Assembly: GCF_025698545.1 (NCBI RefSeq)
Contig: NC_068569.1
Span: 11,160,001-11,224,000 of the forward strand
DNA: 64,000 nucleotides
Direction of reading: 5' to 3'
Source of the DNA: Gossypium raimondii
Lineage: Eukaryota > Streptophyta > Magnoliopsida > Malvales > Malvaceae
Position numbers and translations under genes: made by a program. The stretch's first letter is position 1. Every line of letters begins with the position of its first letter. Below are positions 12,537-24,840 of this stretch, piece after piece. The notes beneath the pieces were generated by a model. That model had not been told where the DNA came from. It made no database searches and saw only the letters and a program-made list of their open reading frames with translations.

Positions 12537-13920
12537 ACTTTGCCATGGATCCACCATGGACTTATCCATCAATTCATCACTGGTTACGGAACGTATGTAC
12601 TCAATCCTGCGTATCTCTTAATTTGAACTAACAATCTCATCTTATTCTCATTTTTACCATAATCATAATTTAACAACAATATACAAATTGATACATTATA
12701 TCATTCCCACATTAACAATTAATCATAAAAATTCAGCCATATGAACTTAACTGGGCCAATTCGTAGAAGTTGTAAAAGTTCAGAAAATAGTTCGATACTT
12801 TCTCTTTTCCGCGTTTATCTTCGAATTCCCGATCTATAATATAAAATTTTCCATTTATTAGCATCTAATTCAATACTAATTTACTTCACAATTTATGCCT
12901 TTCAATTTTTGAAATTACACTTTTACCCCAAAATTAACAATTTTTACAATTTGATCCTTACTCAATTAACCCTTCAATTGATCTAATTTTCTCAATTAAC
13001 ACCTTATACAACCATTTTAGACTACTAAACAGCCTTTTATATTCATGATTTCAGTACAAAACCCCAATTCCTAACTTTTTCACAATTAGGTCCTAAAATC
13101 ATTTTCTACTAAAATCACTTAATAAGATCATAATATATTGAAATTAAAACTTAAAATATATAATAATTCATCATAAAATTCCAGAACTTATTCATGGTAA
13201 CTTACAAAGTCACCCATGGAATATAAAACTAATGAATTCAATAGTTGGACCTAGTTGTAAAAGTCACAAAACATAAAAATTTTAAGGAAAAAGCAAGAAT
13301 TGAACTCACATGGTATAAAAATATGAGAAAGCAGCTTGTTTTAGACCGCCTATGGCGTTTTTACTGATAAATTATGAAGAGATCTCTAGATTTTTCACTT
13401 TTATCTTTATTTTATATATTTAATTTGTAAAATTTCCAATTTTGCCCTTGTTTCTCCTTACTTTCTTGCTGATTTTTCTTGCCCAACCATCCGGCCCATA
13501 TAATTTGGGCCTAATTGCCTTTTAAATCCCTCCTTATTAGTCACTTAAGCTATTTAATCACAATTTAACGAATTTTGCATTATTTTTAATTTAGTCTTTT
13601 TTAATTAATTAACTATCCAAACGTTAAAATTTTCTAACGAAACTTTTACACTAACTCAATGACACTCCATAAATATTTATAAAAACATTTATGGCTTGTT
13701 TTATGAACTCGAGGTCTCGATACCTCATTTTAGACCCAATTTACCTATTAAATTCTTTTTAAATCACAAAATTCAATAAATCACAAAATTCACTAATTCA
13801 AAAATTCTTATAAATTCACACTTGACCTATAATTATTAGTTTATTAAATTTTAACTCATTGGTCAGATTTAGTGATCTCGAATCACTATTTCCGACATCA
13901 CTGAAAATTAGGTCGTCACA

Positions 13921-14559
13921 ATTTGTGGAGCTTGAATTCATTGCTCAAGTTGATTATAATTACTTGAGAATGATCTTTGCTTGAATTTTTAATAATGAAA
14001 GCTTTAACTTTATGATCTAATTGTATATTGTTTCACTCGGTCAAGAATAACGTTTTGTAATGAAGGTATCATTATAAGGAAGCTCAAACGGGTGGTTAAA
14101 TCAATTGGTTAGATGACTTGCTCATGCACATACTTACAAACCAAAGAGATTTAACAATTAAACCAAGATAATGATGATTTTAAGTTATAATATAGTGATT
14201 TACAATGAAACACTCAAGTAAGTATTCCAATGATTGTTTTTCTTTAGGGATTGATTGGGTATTATGCTTAGGCCAAGTGAAATACTAGCTAAACAATTAT
14301 TGATCTAATTAACTTAAAAATTACTAGTGCAAATCGAATAAAGTTCATGAAGAAAACTAACCTAGCTTATCAATCAAGTAAACTAATTTAACTCCCCTCT
14401 TTCTTGTTTTAGACTAAGCAATTAAACAAAGCAATTGTCGATTGGTTAACTAGCTACTCACACAACTAACATACATGTCCTGGCTACATTGATTGTTACT
14501 CGTAAGTAGAAATCTTCTCTTAGTCTCATCTTAATTTAAGAGTTATTCGACACAAGCAT
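13921..14559. other. Repetitive host DNA between LTR elements
   Basis: No gene seen. Together with 15626-16033 and 22094-22350 this appears to be the background into which the LTR elements inserted. It looks like old retroelement DNA, but no diagnostic domain is left. Confidence 0.3.
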
Positions 14560-15625
14560 ATCAATTTATACACAATAGAATTTCCTCTCCATCTCATTTA
14601 TCTAAGTCTTCATCTAGAGACCTCAATTCTAGTTTACTAAGCAATTTAATACCCCTAAACAATCAATTAATTAAAAACACGCATACTAACCTCAATTAAC
14701 AGCTAGTATCACAATCAATCATCAAGAGAATTTAGAACAACATGGAATTCAAAATACAAGCAGCTATACTAAACATTCAATTGATACAAAATAAATAAGA
14801 ACAAGAGTTTAGATATGCTCATTCATGGACAATAGTCCAATTGCAAAGCTAGAGCTTGTTTTGATTTCCATTTACATTGCCATCAATAAGAAAGAGTTGC
14901 AAATGCTACAACAATCTTACTCTCTACAAAGTCTTTACAAAGAAATATGAAAAGACCCTACAAATTCTCTCTAAAAAATCTCTTCCATCTCTTCTTAATT
15001 TATGATACAAAGGTGTTTTTTCATTTCCATGAGCTAAAAGACCTTTTGACCCTCTTTAAATTTAAGTGTTTTATAAGTTGAAATGTCCAATTATCAATTT
15101 ATACACAATAGAATTTCCTCTCCATCTCATTTATCTAAGTCTTCATCTAGAGACCTCAATTCTAGTTTACTAAGCAATTTAATACCCCTAAACAATCAAT
15201 TAATTAAAAACACGCATACTAACCTCAATTAACAGCTAGTATCACAATCAATCATCAAGAGAATTTAGAACAACATGGAATTCAAAATACAAGCAGCTAT
15301 ACTAAACATTCAATTGATACAAAATAAATAAGAACAAGAGTTTAGATATGCTCATTCATGGACAATAGTCCAATTGCAAAGCTAGAGCTTGTTTTGATTT
15401 CCATTTACATTGCCATCAATAAGAAAGAGTTGCAAATGCTACAACAATCTTACTCTCTACAAAGTCTTTACAAAGAAATATGAAAAGACCCTACAAATTC
15501 TCTCTAAAAAATCTCTTCCATCTCTTCTTAATTTATGATACAAAGGTGTTTTTTCATTTCCATGAGCTAAAAGACCTTTTGACCCTCTTTAAATTTAAGT
15601 GTTTTATAAGTTGAAATGTCCAATT
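14560..15625. repeat. Perfect 533-bp tandem duplication
   Basis: Copy 1 is 14560-15092 and copy 2 is 15093-15625, period 533 bp. Reading both copies side by side I found no difference. Each starts ATCAATTTATACACAATAGA and ends AAATGTCCAATT. There is no coding frame. The identity implies a very recent duplication or an assembly artefact. Confidence 0.9.
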
Positions 15626-16033
15626 CCTTTAAAATGCCCCAGAGTAACTGTTAGTAACTATAGATCTGCAACGTGACTTCGCGATCTTCATTTTCACGAT
15701 GTTGCGATGTGACGAAGATATGTTCTCCCAAGCAAAGTTCAAGATGCCGACGTTGCGATTTCAGGGCTTACACGTCACAACTTAAGAAGACAACACCGTG
15801 ACTTCCAGCAGTTCCACGTTCGCTTCCAACAACTCCACGTCGTGGCGTCACTCATTGTTTGCTACACCTCTAAATATTGTTCATTCAAGATCAAGCCCTC
15901 AGGTTGACAATGACGGGGTGTTGCTTTGCTTACTCAATTCCTTCATATTTAAGCAGAGTCAGGTCGCGACCTGAAGATTCTTCAATGTCGTAACCTTGAA
16001 TTTAATCATTTTAGGGTATCTCTAAACAGTTTC
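15626..16033. other. Relatively GC-rich repetitive host DNA
   Basis: Contains several CGTGAC, GTTGCGA and CCACGT blocks (about 15670-15850), richer in CpG than the surroundings. No open frame with a recognisable domain. Probably part of an old, unclassified retroelement. Confidence 0.3.
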
Positions 16034-16634
16034 TGTAACACCCATTACCCGTATCCAACACCGGAATAAGGTACGAGGCATTACCAAAACACATACACTT
16101 GTAAACGTATTAAACTGAGTTATAAAATTTCATCTAAATTAAAACTTTCAAAATAATTAACATGCTTCTATAACTTTTCACAATATATCCTCAAAATATT
16201 ATAATCATAATAATTAGGGCCTACGAGACCCGATACATACTCATGCAATTCAATGCTTCATGTCCATTTCATTCAATTTGCAATTTCTCATGCTTACAAT
16301 TTAAATCATATCACTAGCAATTTCCATTTAATTCACGTACAATTCAATGACATTAAGTTCAACACTAATACGTATTTACCATTTATCTCAATGTTTATCG
16401 ATTATACCATTCAATAACACATTTATTGAAATTCTCAATTTTGCAATAAAAATATCACTTTAGCTTAAATAACAACATCATCCTATTATAAATACACAAC
16501 CACTTATCCATTTGCTTTAATCCTTTTGGGCCCATTAGTCACTTACCATCCTTAATCAAATTAGGGAACGGTTACGGAAAATTGAGTACTTCACTTCCTC
16601 TTGGCCATAGTATAACTATGGTCTTACGTATGAT

Positions 16635-17006
16635 CACTTATCACTTGTCCCTGATCAGATAAGTGTAGCTAGGCTACCACTTATCACTTTGTCACTTGAT
16701 CAGATAAGTGTAGCTAAAGCTACCACTTATCACTTTGTCACTTGATCAGATAAGTGTAGCTAGGCTACCACTTATCACTTTGTCACTTGATCAGATAAGT
16801 GTAGCTAAAGCTACCACTTATCACTTTGTCACTTGATCAGATAAGTGTAGCTAGGCTACCACTTATCACTTTGCCACTTGATCAGATAAGTGTAGCTAAA
16901 GCTACCACTTATCACTTTGTCACTTGATCAGATAAGTGTAGCTAGGCTACCACTTATCACTTTGTCACTTGATCAGATAAGTGTAGCTAAAGCTACCACT
17001 TATCAC
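16635..17006. repeat. 45/46-bp hairpin minisatellite, left part
   Basis: About eight units of CACTTATCACTTTGTCACTT followed by GATCAGATAAGTGTAGCTA and either GGCTAC or AAGCTAC. The two variants alternate, giving periods of 45 and 46 bp. GATAAGTGTAGC and the following GCTAC-CACTTATC are inverted repeats (12-bp arms with one bulged C), so each unit junction can form a hairpin. The array is cut by an LTR-like insertion and resumes at 19768. Confidence 0.92.
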
Positions 17007-19767
17007 TGTAACACCCCTTACCCGTATTCCTTACCGGAACAGAGTATGAGGTATTACTAAATTTTTAAAAAATTTCGACAGCATTCCTACTTATTTTTGC
17101 TTAAACCTTCTGCAAATTTAGAACACATTCCAATATACCAACCAATTTCATTTGTATAAACACACATACAGTTTAACTATTAATAAACACTACATTTAAA
17201 AGGGAACCATAACATATATTTACATGATGATCCCACATTACATAAATTGTCTATACATGCCATAAAATTTGAACACTAGTAGTAAAATACCCCAAATGTG
17301 AAGGATAGTGTAGATGATTGTCCGACTTCGCTCCAATTTCCGAGTTGTTGGAAGTCACTATAATCAAGAGAAAATAAAATCGACTAAGCATATAGCTTAG
17401 TAAGTAAACACATGATAAATAAGTAATTACTCCCATAACTACACCAAAATATAAACTTATTCATGAATAACTTTATTGTTTAGGCAATTTCCAGCAAGCT
17501 GTTTTTCTGCGTCATAGTCGCTAATTTATTTTTATCTGGAGCTACAGGGCTCCAAATTGAGTTCCGTAAATTTTCCCTGAAACTAGACTCATATACCATT
17601 TCACCATAAAAATTTTAGAATTTTTGACCCAGCCAATTAGTACAGTTTATTCATTAAACCTTCCCCTGTTTCACTGCCCAACGGTTCTGACCCTTCCTCA
17701 CTAAAATTCACTTAACTCTCTGTAAAAAATTTGAAAAATGGTTTCGCTTGTTTATAATAAAAATAGACTCAATAAGGATTCCAGGGATATAAATTTCATG
17801 CCATAATTATTTTTTTACAATTTTTGGTAATTTTCCAAAGTTAGAACAGGGGATCTCGAAATCAATCCAGCCCTGTTTCAGTAAAATTCAGATATCTCCA
17901 AAAATAGAACTCTTTTGCTTATTCTATTTCTTTCATATAAGAATAGATACAGTCAACTTCAATTTCATATATTATTCAGCTTCCCATTCATTTTCCACCA
18001 TTTATGGTGATTTTTTCAAAGTTACCCAATTGCTGTTGTTCAACACAGTTTATAATTAAATCGTTCCTTTTGTGTTTTTGATATTTTCTCCCATCTCATA
18101 CATGGGTCGATTCAAGATTCAACTCAATATTTACCCCATAAAATTTTCCACCATATGGCAATATTCAACTTCCACACTTTTCGTTGAACACTGAATGTTA
18201 ATCGTTATTGGTGGATCCCGACTTAGCACCACCACCGAATCGGGAATCAAGACTTAGCAATTTCTGGGAATCAAAGACATAGCAACCCCTTTTCATTTCA
18301 AAGATATGGTGGATATCGCACTTAGCACCACCAATGAAATCGGGAATCAACACTTAGCAACCCCTCGGGAATCAGACATAGCAACCCCTTTTCATTTCAA
18401 AGATATGGTGGATATCGACTTAGCACCACCAATGAAATCGGGGAATCAACACTTAGCAACCCCTCGGGGGAATCAGCACATAGCAACCCCCTTTCACATT
18501 TCAAAGATATGGTGGATCACGCACATAGCACCACCCATGAATCGGGGAATCAGCACACAACAACCCCTTTTATATACAACATACTCCGCTTATTCCAGTG
18601 TTCAACCCATAAACCATATATTGCAACCCTTTATCACCTTTCCCAATTTAACAACATTTTTAGGATATTGTCAAACATTTATTTTAATTCCAAATAAATC
18701 TCAACATATATCAAATAATATCAAAATAATACATTAAGTCACGTGTTTACTTACCTCGTGCAAAATATCGTAATTTTGCACTTTACTCCACTATCTTTTC
18801 TTTTCCCGCTTGATATACTCTTCACGTCTTTCTTGATCTATAATAGCAAATTTAACTCGTTTAATATTCACATTTATTAAAATAATCCACCACCCAACTT
18901 TTTGAAAATTACAATTTTGCCCCAAACTTTTGCATAATTACACTTTTGTCCCTAAGCTCGAAATTAAACTTCATCACTTATTCTTAAGTTTTATAACATG
19001 CTGAACATTTTCCCTTCTATGGCAACATCAAATTCCCACTCCAACACATACTTTTGAATATTAATTATTTTTACCGATTATGTCTATTTACCTGCTTTGC
19101 TTAAAATTGCTTAGCAAAAGTTGTTTAACATAATCTATAGCTTCATATTCCACCATAAAACAGCAAAATAAACACATTTCACCTATGGGTATTTTTCCAA
19201 ATATGAACCCTAACACGAATTAATTGTAGAATAAGCTAAACCAAGTTACCTGGACTCCAAAAATACGAAGAACATTAAAAACGGGGCTTAGAATCACTTA
19301 CTATGGAGCTTGAAAGCTTAAAAACCCTAAATATGGTTTCCTCCTTGCTGATTTCGTTCACCATGAAGAAGATGAGCATATTTTGCCATCTTTTTCCCAT
19401 TTAATTCTATTTAATAACCAAATGACTAAAATGCCCCCATTTAAAAAAAATCTATTTCACCCATTTCTTATGTCTATTTTTGTCCATCAACTAACTAATG
19501 GTCTAATTACCACGTAAAGACCTCCAATTTAAAATTTCATAACAATTAGACACCTCTAAGATGTAGAACTCAACTTTTGCACTATTTACAATTTAGTCAT
19601 TTTGACTAAATTGAGTGCCCAAACGTCGAAATTTTCGAACGAAATTTTTACAAAAATTTTCCGTGAAATTTTAGACCATAAAAATATAATAATAACCATA
19701 TTTTCCCTCGTCGGATTTGTGGTCCCGAAACCACTATTCCGACTAGGCCCAGAATCGGGCTGTTACA
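17007..19767. mobile_element. LTR-type element (family B) inserted in the minisatellite
   Basis: A 2,761-bp insertion beginning TGTAACACCCCTTACCCGTA and ending AGAATCGGGCTGTTACA, with a perfect 5-bp target-site duplication ATCAC (17002-17006 and 19768-19772). The target sequence belongs to the 46-bp array. The element has no protein-coding region; its two overlapping open frames at 18306-18737 come from its own tandem repeat. Its 3' end is closely related to that of the outer element, so same-family self-nesting is likely. Confidence 0.85.
18209..18575. repeat. About 98-104-bp tandem repeat inside family B LTR
   Basis: Four imperfect units starting at about 18210, 18308, 18407 and 18511, each opening GGTGGAT(C/A) and containing ACTTAGCACCACC, AATCGGG and CATAGCAACCCC. 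The spacings are 98, 99 and 104 bp. The repeat happens to keep a frame open; I see no reason to call this a protein. Confidence 0.85.
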
Positions 19768-19880
19768 ATCACTTTGTCACTTGATCAGATAAGTGTAGCT
19801 AAAACTACCACTTATCACTTTGTCACTTGATCAGATAAGTGTAGCTAAAGCTACCACTTATCACTTTGTCACTTGATCAG
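19768..19880. repeat. 45/46-bp hairpin minisatellite, right part
   Basis: Continuation of the array at 16635-17006 after the inserted element. About two and a half units remain, ending ACTTGATCAG before unique sequence GAAGTACTCAAATCC. The interrupted unit is restored if the insertion and one ATCAC copy are removed. Confidence 0.9.
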
Positions 19881-22384
19881 AAGTACTCAAATCCGGCGTT
19901 TCGCTCAATTTGATCATTTATTCAGTTTTCACATTTTTATTCTATTCTCATTTCAACAATAAATATATATTTCATCATACATTATATAATTCATGAAATT
20001 AACATTTAATCATTAAATTTCAGCCATATGAACTTACTATTTCATTATCTTTCCACACTTGTTCCTATGCACATCACACAAGATATAAACATATCATTCA
20101 ACCATAGGTGCAAGCTAGTGTATTTAAACATAACTCTTTTTGGAACTAACCACATGATAAACCATTCATGACATTATTTCATGCCAAATCATATACTGAA
20201 TATACCATACACACATACTGTGAAATTTTATTTTCACACATGAGCTTAAACCATGACCAATAATACACAAATATAAGCATCATTCATATTTCATCGTTTA
20301 TCAGTTATAATCAAACATATGACCAATTATACACAAATCATTCATATATTTCTCAATTTTCCTCCACCTCCTCTCCATTCCTCATCCTTAATGTGTATAA
20401 CACATTTAAACAATATTATTCGTACTTTCACTATTTTCTTGTATGTAAAATTCAAGCTGTCTGTCTGAGTTAGAGTCACTAAATTATTTTTCCCTGGAGC
20501 TACAGAACTTCAAATTAAGATCTGTAAATTTTCCCTGAAACTAGATTCACATATCTTCTTACCATAAAAATTTCAGAATTTTTGGATTAGCCAAATAGTA
20601 CAGTTTATTCTTTAAAGTTCCCCTGTTTCGCTGTCTGATAGTTCTGACCTCTCTTCACTAAAAAATAATTATCTCATTGTACAAAAATCGGATGATGTTT
20701 CTGTTTATTTATTTTGAAAATAGACTCATTAAGGATTCTAAGAATATAAAATATAACTCATAATTATTTTTTTTACAATTTTTAACAATTTTCCAAAGTT
20801 GGAACAGGGGATTCCAAACTCATTCTGACTCGGTCTAACTAAACTTCAAATATCTCAAAATTTACAATTCCATTACTTACAACGTTTCTTCTATGAGAAA
20901 CTAGACTCAACAAAATTTAATTTCATATTTTATTCATCCTCTAATTCAATTCCCACAATTTTTGGTGATTTTTTAAAGTTAGACTACTGCTGCTGTCTAA
21001 AACTGCTTTAGTGCAAAATGTTGATTTCTATTTTGCCCCAAATTTCACAGTTTATACAATTCGGTCCTTTCTCAATTAACCCCTCAATTAATATAATTTT
21101 CTCAATTAATACTTTACCTAGACATTATAAGTTGTTACACAACTATTGAAATTCAGAATTTCCACATATAACTCTATCTTCAAACTCTTTTACTATTAGG
21201 TCCCAAACATTCACTTTCTATTCAATTCTTTCAATAAAATCAGCATATGAATAATTTAAAGCTCTAATTCCATTCTAAATCATCATATAATTCCAGCACA
21301 TATTCATAGCAACTTTCAAATTCTTTCATAGGATCAAAAACTAATGAATTCAACAAGTGGGCCTAGTTGTAAAAGTCACAAAAACATAAAGTTTTCAAGA
21401 AATAATCAAGAATTGAACTTACTTGCAGTTAAAATAGGAAGAACCAGCTTAAGGAAACCCTTCTATGGTGTTTTTTCTGATGAGAATGCAAAAAAATAAA
21501 GAGAAATCTAGATAATTCCACTTTGGTCCTAACTTTATTAAGTAAATTTTGCAATATTCCAATTTTGCCCTTAATTCTCCTTACTTTGTTGCTGATTTCA
21601 TGTCTTTGCCGTCCAGCCCAAATAGACCTTGGGTCTATTTTCCTTTTAAGCCCTCTTCCTTTTATCATTTAAGCTATTTAATCATTTTCCATAATTTTTC
21701 ATTTGTTACAATTTAGTCCTTTTTGTTCAATTAATTATCAGAACTTTAAAATTTCTTAACGAAAGTTTAATACTAACTGTTTAACACTACATAAATATTT
21801 ATAAAAATATTTATGTCTCGGTTTAAAATCCCCGAGGTCTCGATACCTCATTTTCGATTCTAATTATTTTAATATTTATTTCTAGTGTACTATTCACTAT
21901 TTCAAAAATTTTCCTAACTTCACATTTAACTTATACTCACTAATTTAATAATATTTTCTACCCATTTGTCGAATTTAGTGATCTCGAATCACCGTTCCGA
22001 CACCTCTAAAAATTCAGGTCATTACATTTTTTATCGTCGGATTTGTGGTCCCAAAACCACTGTTCTGACTAGACCCAAAATCGGGCTGTTACAGTTTCTC
22101 ATGTCGCAGTGCCAAGCTCCCTCACGCCGTGATGTGATTCTCTGTTTCGCTCAACTCTCCAAGCTTTGGCCTCTAACTCACTTGCACATTCAACCACACA
22201 CCTTAAGCACCATTTACCATCTAACCACTAGAATGACGTTAAAATGCTAAAACAAACATGAAAACGCAACTATACTTATATGCAAACCATGAAACAATTT
22301 AATACTAAAATGATTCGGTTTCACTCAAAAGTAAGCTAAAACAAGTATGGAAAGATTGTAATTATATACATCAATTTACCACCT

Positions 22385-22880
22385 ATCATTGGATTCCTCC
22401 CGAACTTGGGTGGATTAAAATCAATGCAAATGGTGCGGTCAAAATGAACTATAAAAGAGTGTCGATTGGAGGCTTGTTTCGAGATTAATTCAACAGACAA
22501 TGGATTGCTAGCTTTAGTTGAAACCTTGGCGTCTATCCAATTACTCAAGCCGAACTATGAGGGTGCTATGCCAGACTTATCCTATCACTGGAATAAAAGA
22601 TATAGGAAAGTTATCCTAGAACCCGATAGTAGCACTCTTGTTTACTTGCTCCAACTTCAATATAGTTAAGAGTTTACACGAGCTTTAAGCCAACAGTAAA
22701 AAGACATCATTAGACACATATACCAAGAAGCAAATTCAGTAGCTAATCACATGACTAATTGGATCAATTCTAAATTATCGAGCTTTTTCATCTTTGATCA
22801 ACCACGTGTGAGGATAGGGAACAAACTTTTGAGCGATCGTATGGAAATCACTTATAGGAGGAAGGTTTGTATATAAATTT
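22385..22880 (+). pseudogene. LINE RNase H domain, decayed
   Basis: Three plus-strand pieces in different frames recall the RVT_3 RNase H domain of plant LINEs. The first reads PPELGWIKINANGAVK and then GGLFRD. The second contains RKVILEPDSSTLVYLLQ. The third reads HIYQEANSVANHMTNW and runs to a stop near 22877. This is the correct domain order. Frameshifts and stops separate the pieces, so it is a pseudogene. No reverse transcriptase is visible upstream, where the neighbour is LTR host DNA. Confidence 0.65.
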
Positions 22881-24234
22881 TTGTGAGTCAAGGCCTTCAT
22901 CTCTCTTTATATCCCAAAAAAGAAATACCAATCAAATTCCACCCATATTAAATTAGGCTTCAAGATGAGTTTCATTAATTAGCTGCCCAAACTTGACCCC
23001 TTTCAATAAACATGAATTGTACATATTTATATAGGAAGATAGTATACAGTTTGCTTTTTAGATAAGCATAATGAACTTGAAAATTAGAGGGTTTGCCTCC
23101 ATGGGAAACAAACACTTGATATCTGAAAATTAAAGCATAATTTGTTGGTATTTGTATTTCTCTGTATTTTGCATGAGCTGTTGTAATTTACATTGAGCTG
23201 ACAGAAGAATTCACGAAAATGAATCTTTTTTTCACCTATAAAAACCATTTCTCACCTTGGGTTTTTCTTTTTCCTTGGACAGAACTTTTATAATTGGTTT
23301 TGGGTGAAGGTTTTCAAGCGACAACGTATTTGGATTCTGAGATTTTCGGGAGAAGGCACCGAATAAATATTGACTTGGCTGAATTTTGTTAGTATAATTC
23401 CAAGCATAGCTCAAATGCCCAACTATCCAGTGGCAATGATGATGAACTACAAGAAGCTGGGGTTTCAAGGAAACAGGTTTTCCCAGCTGAAAAGATTATT
23501 CAATACTGTTACGGAGTTCACCCTCATGCCATGGACACCCACCTCAAGTAACAGTGATAGGTAATGGCAGAAGCACAAAGTAGGCTAAGATTGGGATTTT
23601 CCCAACACCCACGTCAGTTTAGCATTGCTTTGAAAAATTGCAAAACAGGGCTTTGATATGGGTTTGGAACTACAAACTTTTGATATTCCTTTGCCTGGAA
23701 TTCGGCATTTGCTAAGCCAAGATGCTTTAGGCACATCTACTGCTTAAACTGCTGTTTTAATACTTCTTTCATATGAAAAATGCAAGTGAAAAACAAAAGC
23801 TTTTGAAATGTGCGTTTTTCTTTTTAAATTTTGAGCTAGGGTTACAAATATAACCTTATAAATTCAAATATTTTAAACAAAATTTTAAAAGGGAAATGAA
23901 ATGGAGTTACCTTTGATAGGTACAGATAATTTAGCTCAAAAGTGATTTTTCTAGCTATAAATTTTAGCTTTTCAAAACTACTTTTTGCTAATTTTGAAAA
24001 ACAGTACCCTCTAGCCTTAAAGAATGGTGGGATAGCATCTCAACCTCCTTTCCCCTCTTTTGGATCATTGTGGCTTATCTCTATTGGCACTTGTGAAAAG
24101 CAGGCAACCATTTGGATTTTGGTAATGCTTCACCTGATCCGGTTGGGGTATGGGAAGTCGCGCTTCACGATTTCACGTTTCGAAATGACTACTTGACCCT
24201 GTGGTAGATTCTTCTCTTTGGGATCGACATCAAG
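22881..24234. other. Intergenic DNA, nothing recognised
   Basis: Short open frames at 23370-23564 and 23942-24196 have no motif that I recognise and no convincing splice context. The region is moderately AT-rich. Old transposon DNA is possible. Confidence 0.3.
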
Positions 24235-24520
24235 TCTCCTCCCTCTCTTCATTTTATTAAATGCAACTGTAATTTTTCAATCTATCTTGGAGTCAATTTG
24301 TGTCGGAGTTGTATTTAGGGGCCACGGGGTATGGTACTGCATCCATTGAAGCCGCAGAACATCTTGTTGCCATACGAGTTGGTAGCTTGAAAGCAAAAGG
24401 GAAATGTTGAGATGAAGTTAGTTTTGAGTTCGAATGTGATACTGTTATCAAACCACTTAAATCTTCCTCTCCTGAACAGGATATTATTATTGCTTTTTGT
24501 TCTTGTTTAACTCAAAAATA
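24235..24520 (+). pseudogene. Second decayed LINE RNase H domain
   Basis: Plus-strand fragments read VGVVFRGHG and then, in another frame, TASIEAAEHLVAIRVGSLKA, a TGA, and FECDTVIKPL. These fit the GxGxVxRD, A-E-x-x-A and x-E-x-D-(S/C)-x-x-(V/L) parts of the RVT_3 RNase H domain. A frameshift and an internal stop show it is inactive. It is not the same copy as the one at 22385-22880, and no reverse transcriptase accompanies it. Confidence 0.5.
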
Positions 24521-24544
24521 ACATCAATCTATTAATAAAACAAA

Positions 24545-24840
24545 TAAATTCAATGCATTGGCTGTGTTTTTAGGACCGATAGGATCCTTTTGCTTTCTTT
24601 ATACAACTACAACAGTATTTGAGTTGACAACTAATTCCATGGCATGGAGAATTACTTAGCAATACAACAACACAAAAGAATACGTCTACACCCAGGGGAA
24701 AAACCATTGGTTTTTATCACTTGTTCTTTTACTTTGTTTATAAACCACATCTTAAAAGGGTGAAAAACTGAACCTCATATAATAAAGGAATTCAATATTA
24801 GAGTAGACAATAACGAGTGAAAGCCGACATTCATACGATT
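24545..24840. repeat. Dispersed duplicate, copy 1
   Basis: About 300 bp similar to 41343-41694 in the same orientation. Shared blocks include ATTCAATGCATTGGCTGT, GATCCTTTTGCTTTCTTTAT, GGCATGGAGAATTACTT and GTGAAAGCCGACATTCATAC. Insertions and deletions separate the copies. No coding meaning is evident. Confidence 0.75.

Larger units (their letters stand above)
8269..13920. mobile_element. Long LTR-type element (family A), interrupted
   Basis: Begins TGTAACACTCC and ends ATTAGGTCGTCACA, matching the boundaries of the family-A copy at 58488-60638. It is interrupted by another element at 9473-12217; without that insertion and its duplicated TSD it is about 2.9 kb. It has no coding capacity and no internal domains, so it looks like a solo LTR of a large-LTR retrotransposon. 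TG...CA-type ends and this opening are common in Ty3/gypsy elements; that assignment is inference. Flanks are AATCG (8264-8268) and ATTTG (13921-13925), only 3 of 5 identical, consistent with an older insertion. Confidence 0.7.
16034..22093. mobile_element. Long LTR-type element (family B), outer copy with nested insertion
   Basis: Begins TGTAACACCCATTACCCGTA and ends AAATCGGGCTGTTACA. It is flanked by a perfect 5-bp target-site duplication GTTTC (16029-16033 and 22094-22098). It holds an array of about 45-46-bp hairpin repeats, interrupted by a second family-B element at 17007-19767. A second LTR-like 3' end (AATTCAGGTCATTACA, ending 22026) lies 67 bp before the true end, and sequence from about 20440 to 22026 resembles family A, so the copy is a mosaic. 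No coding capacity. Confidence 0.75.

Noticed and set aside
12361-12621. Open frame over the 46-bp array
   Set aside because: Result of the minisatellite; 46 is not a multiple of three and the frame passes through only because stops are rare in all phases.
18306-18737. Open frame of 143 residues with repeated peptide units
   Set aside because: It lies inside a non-coding LTR and is produced by a tandem repeat of about 99 bp, which is a multiple of three. No homology is recognisable.
23370-23564. 64-residue plus-strand frame
   Set aside because: The sequence context looks less random than its neighbours, but no family was recognised and no gene model could be built.
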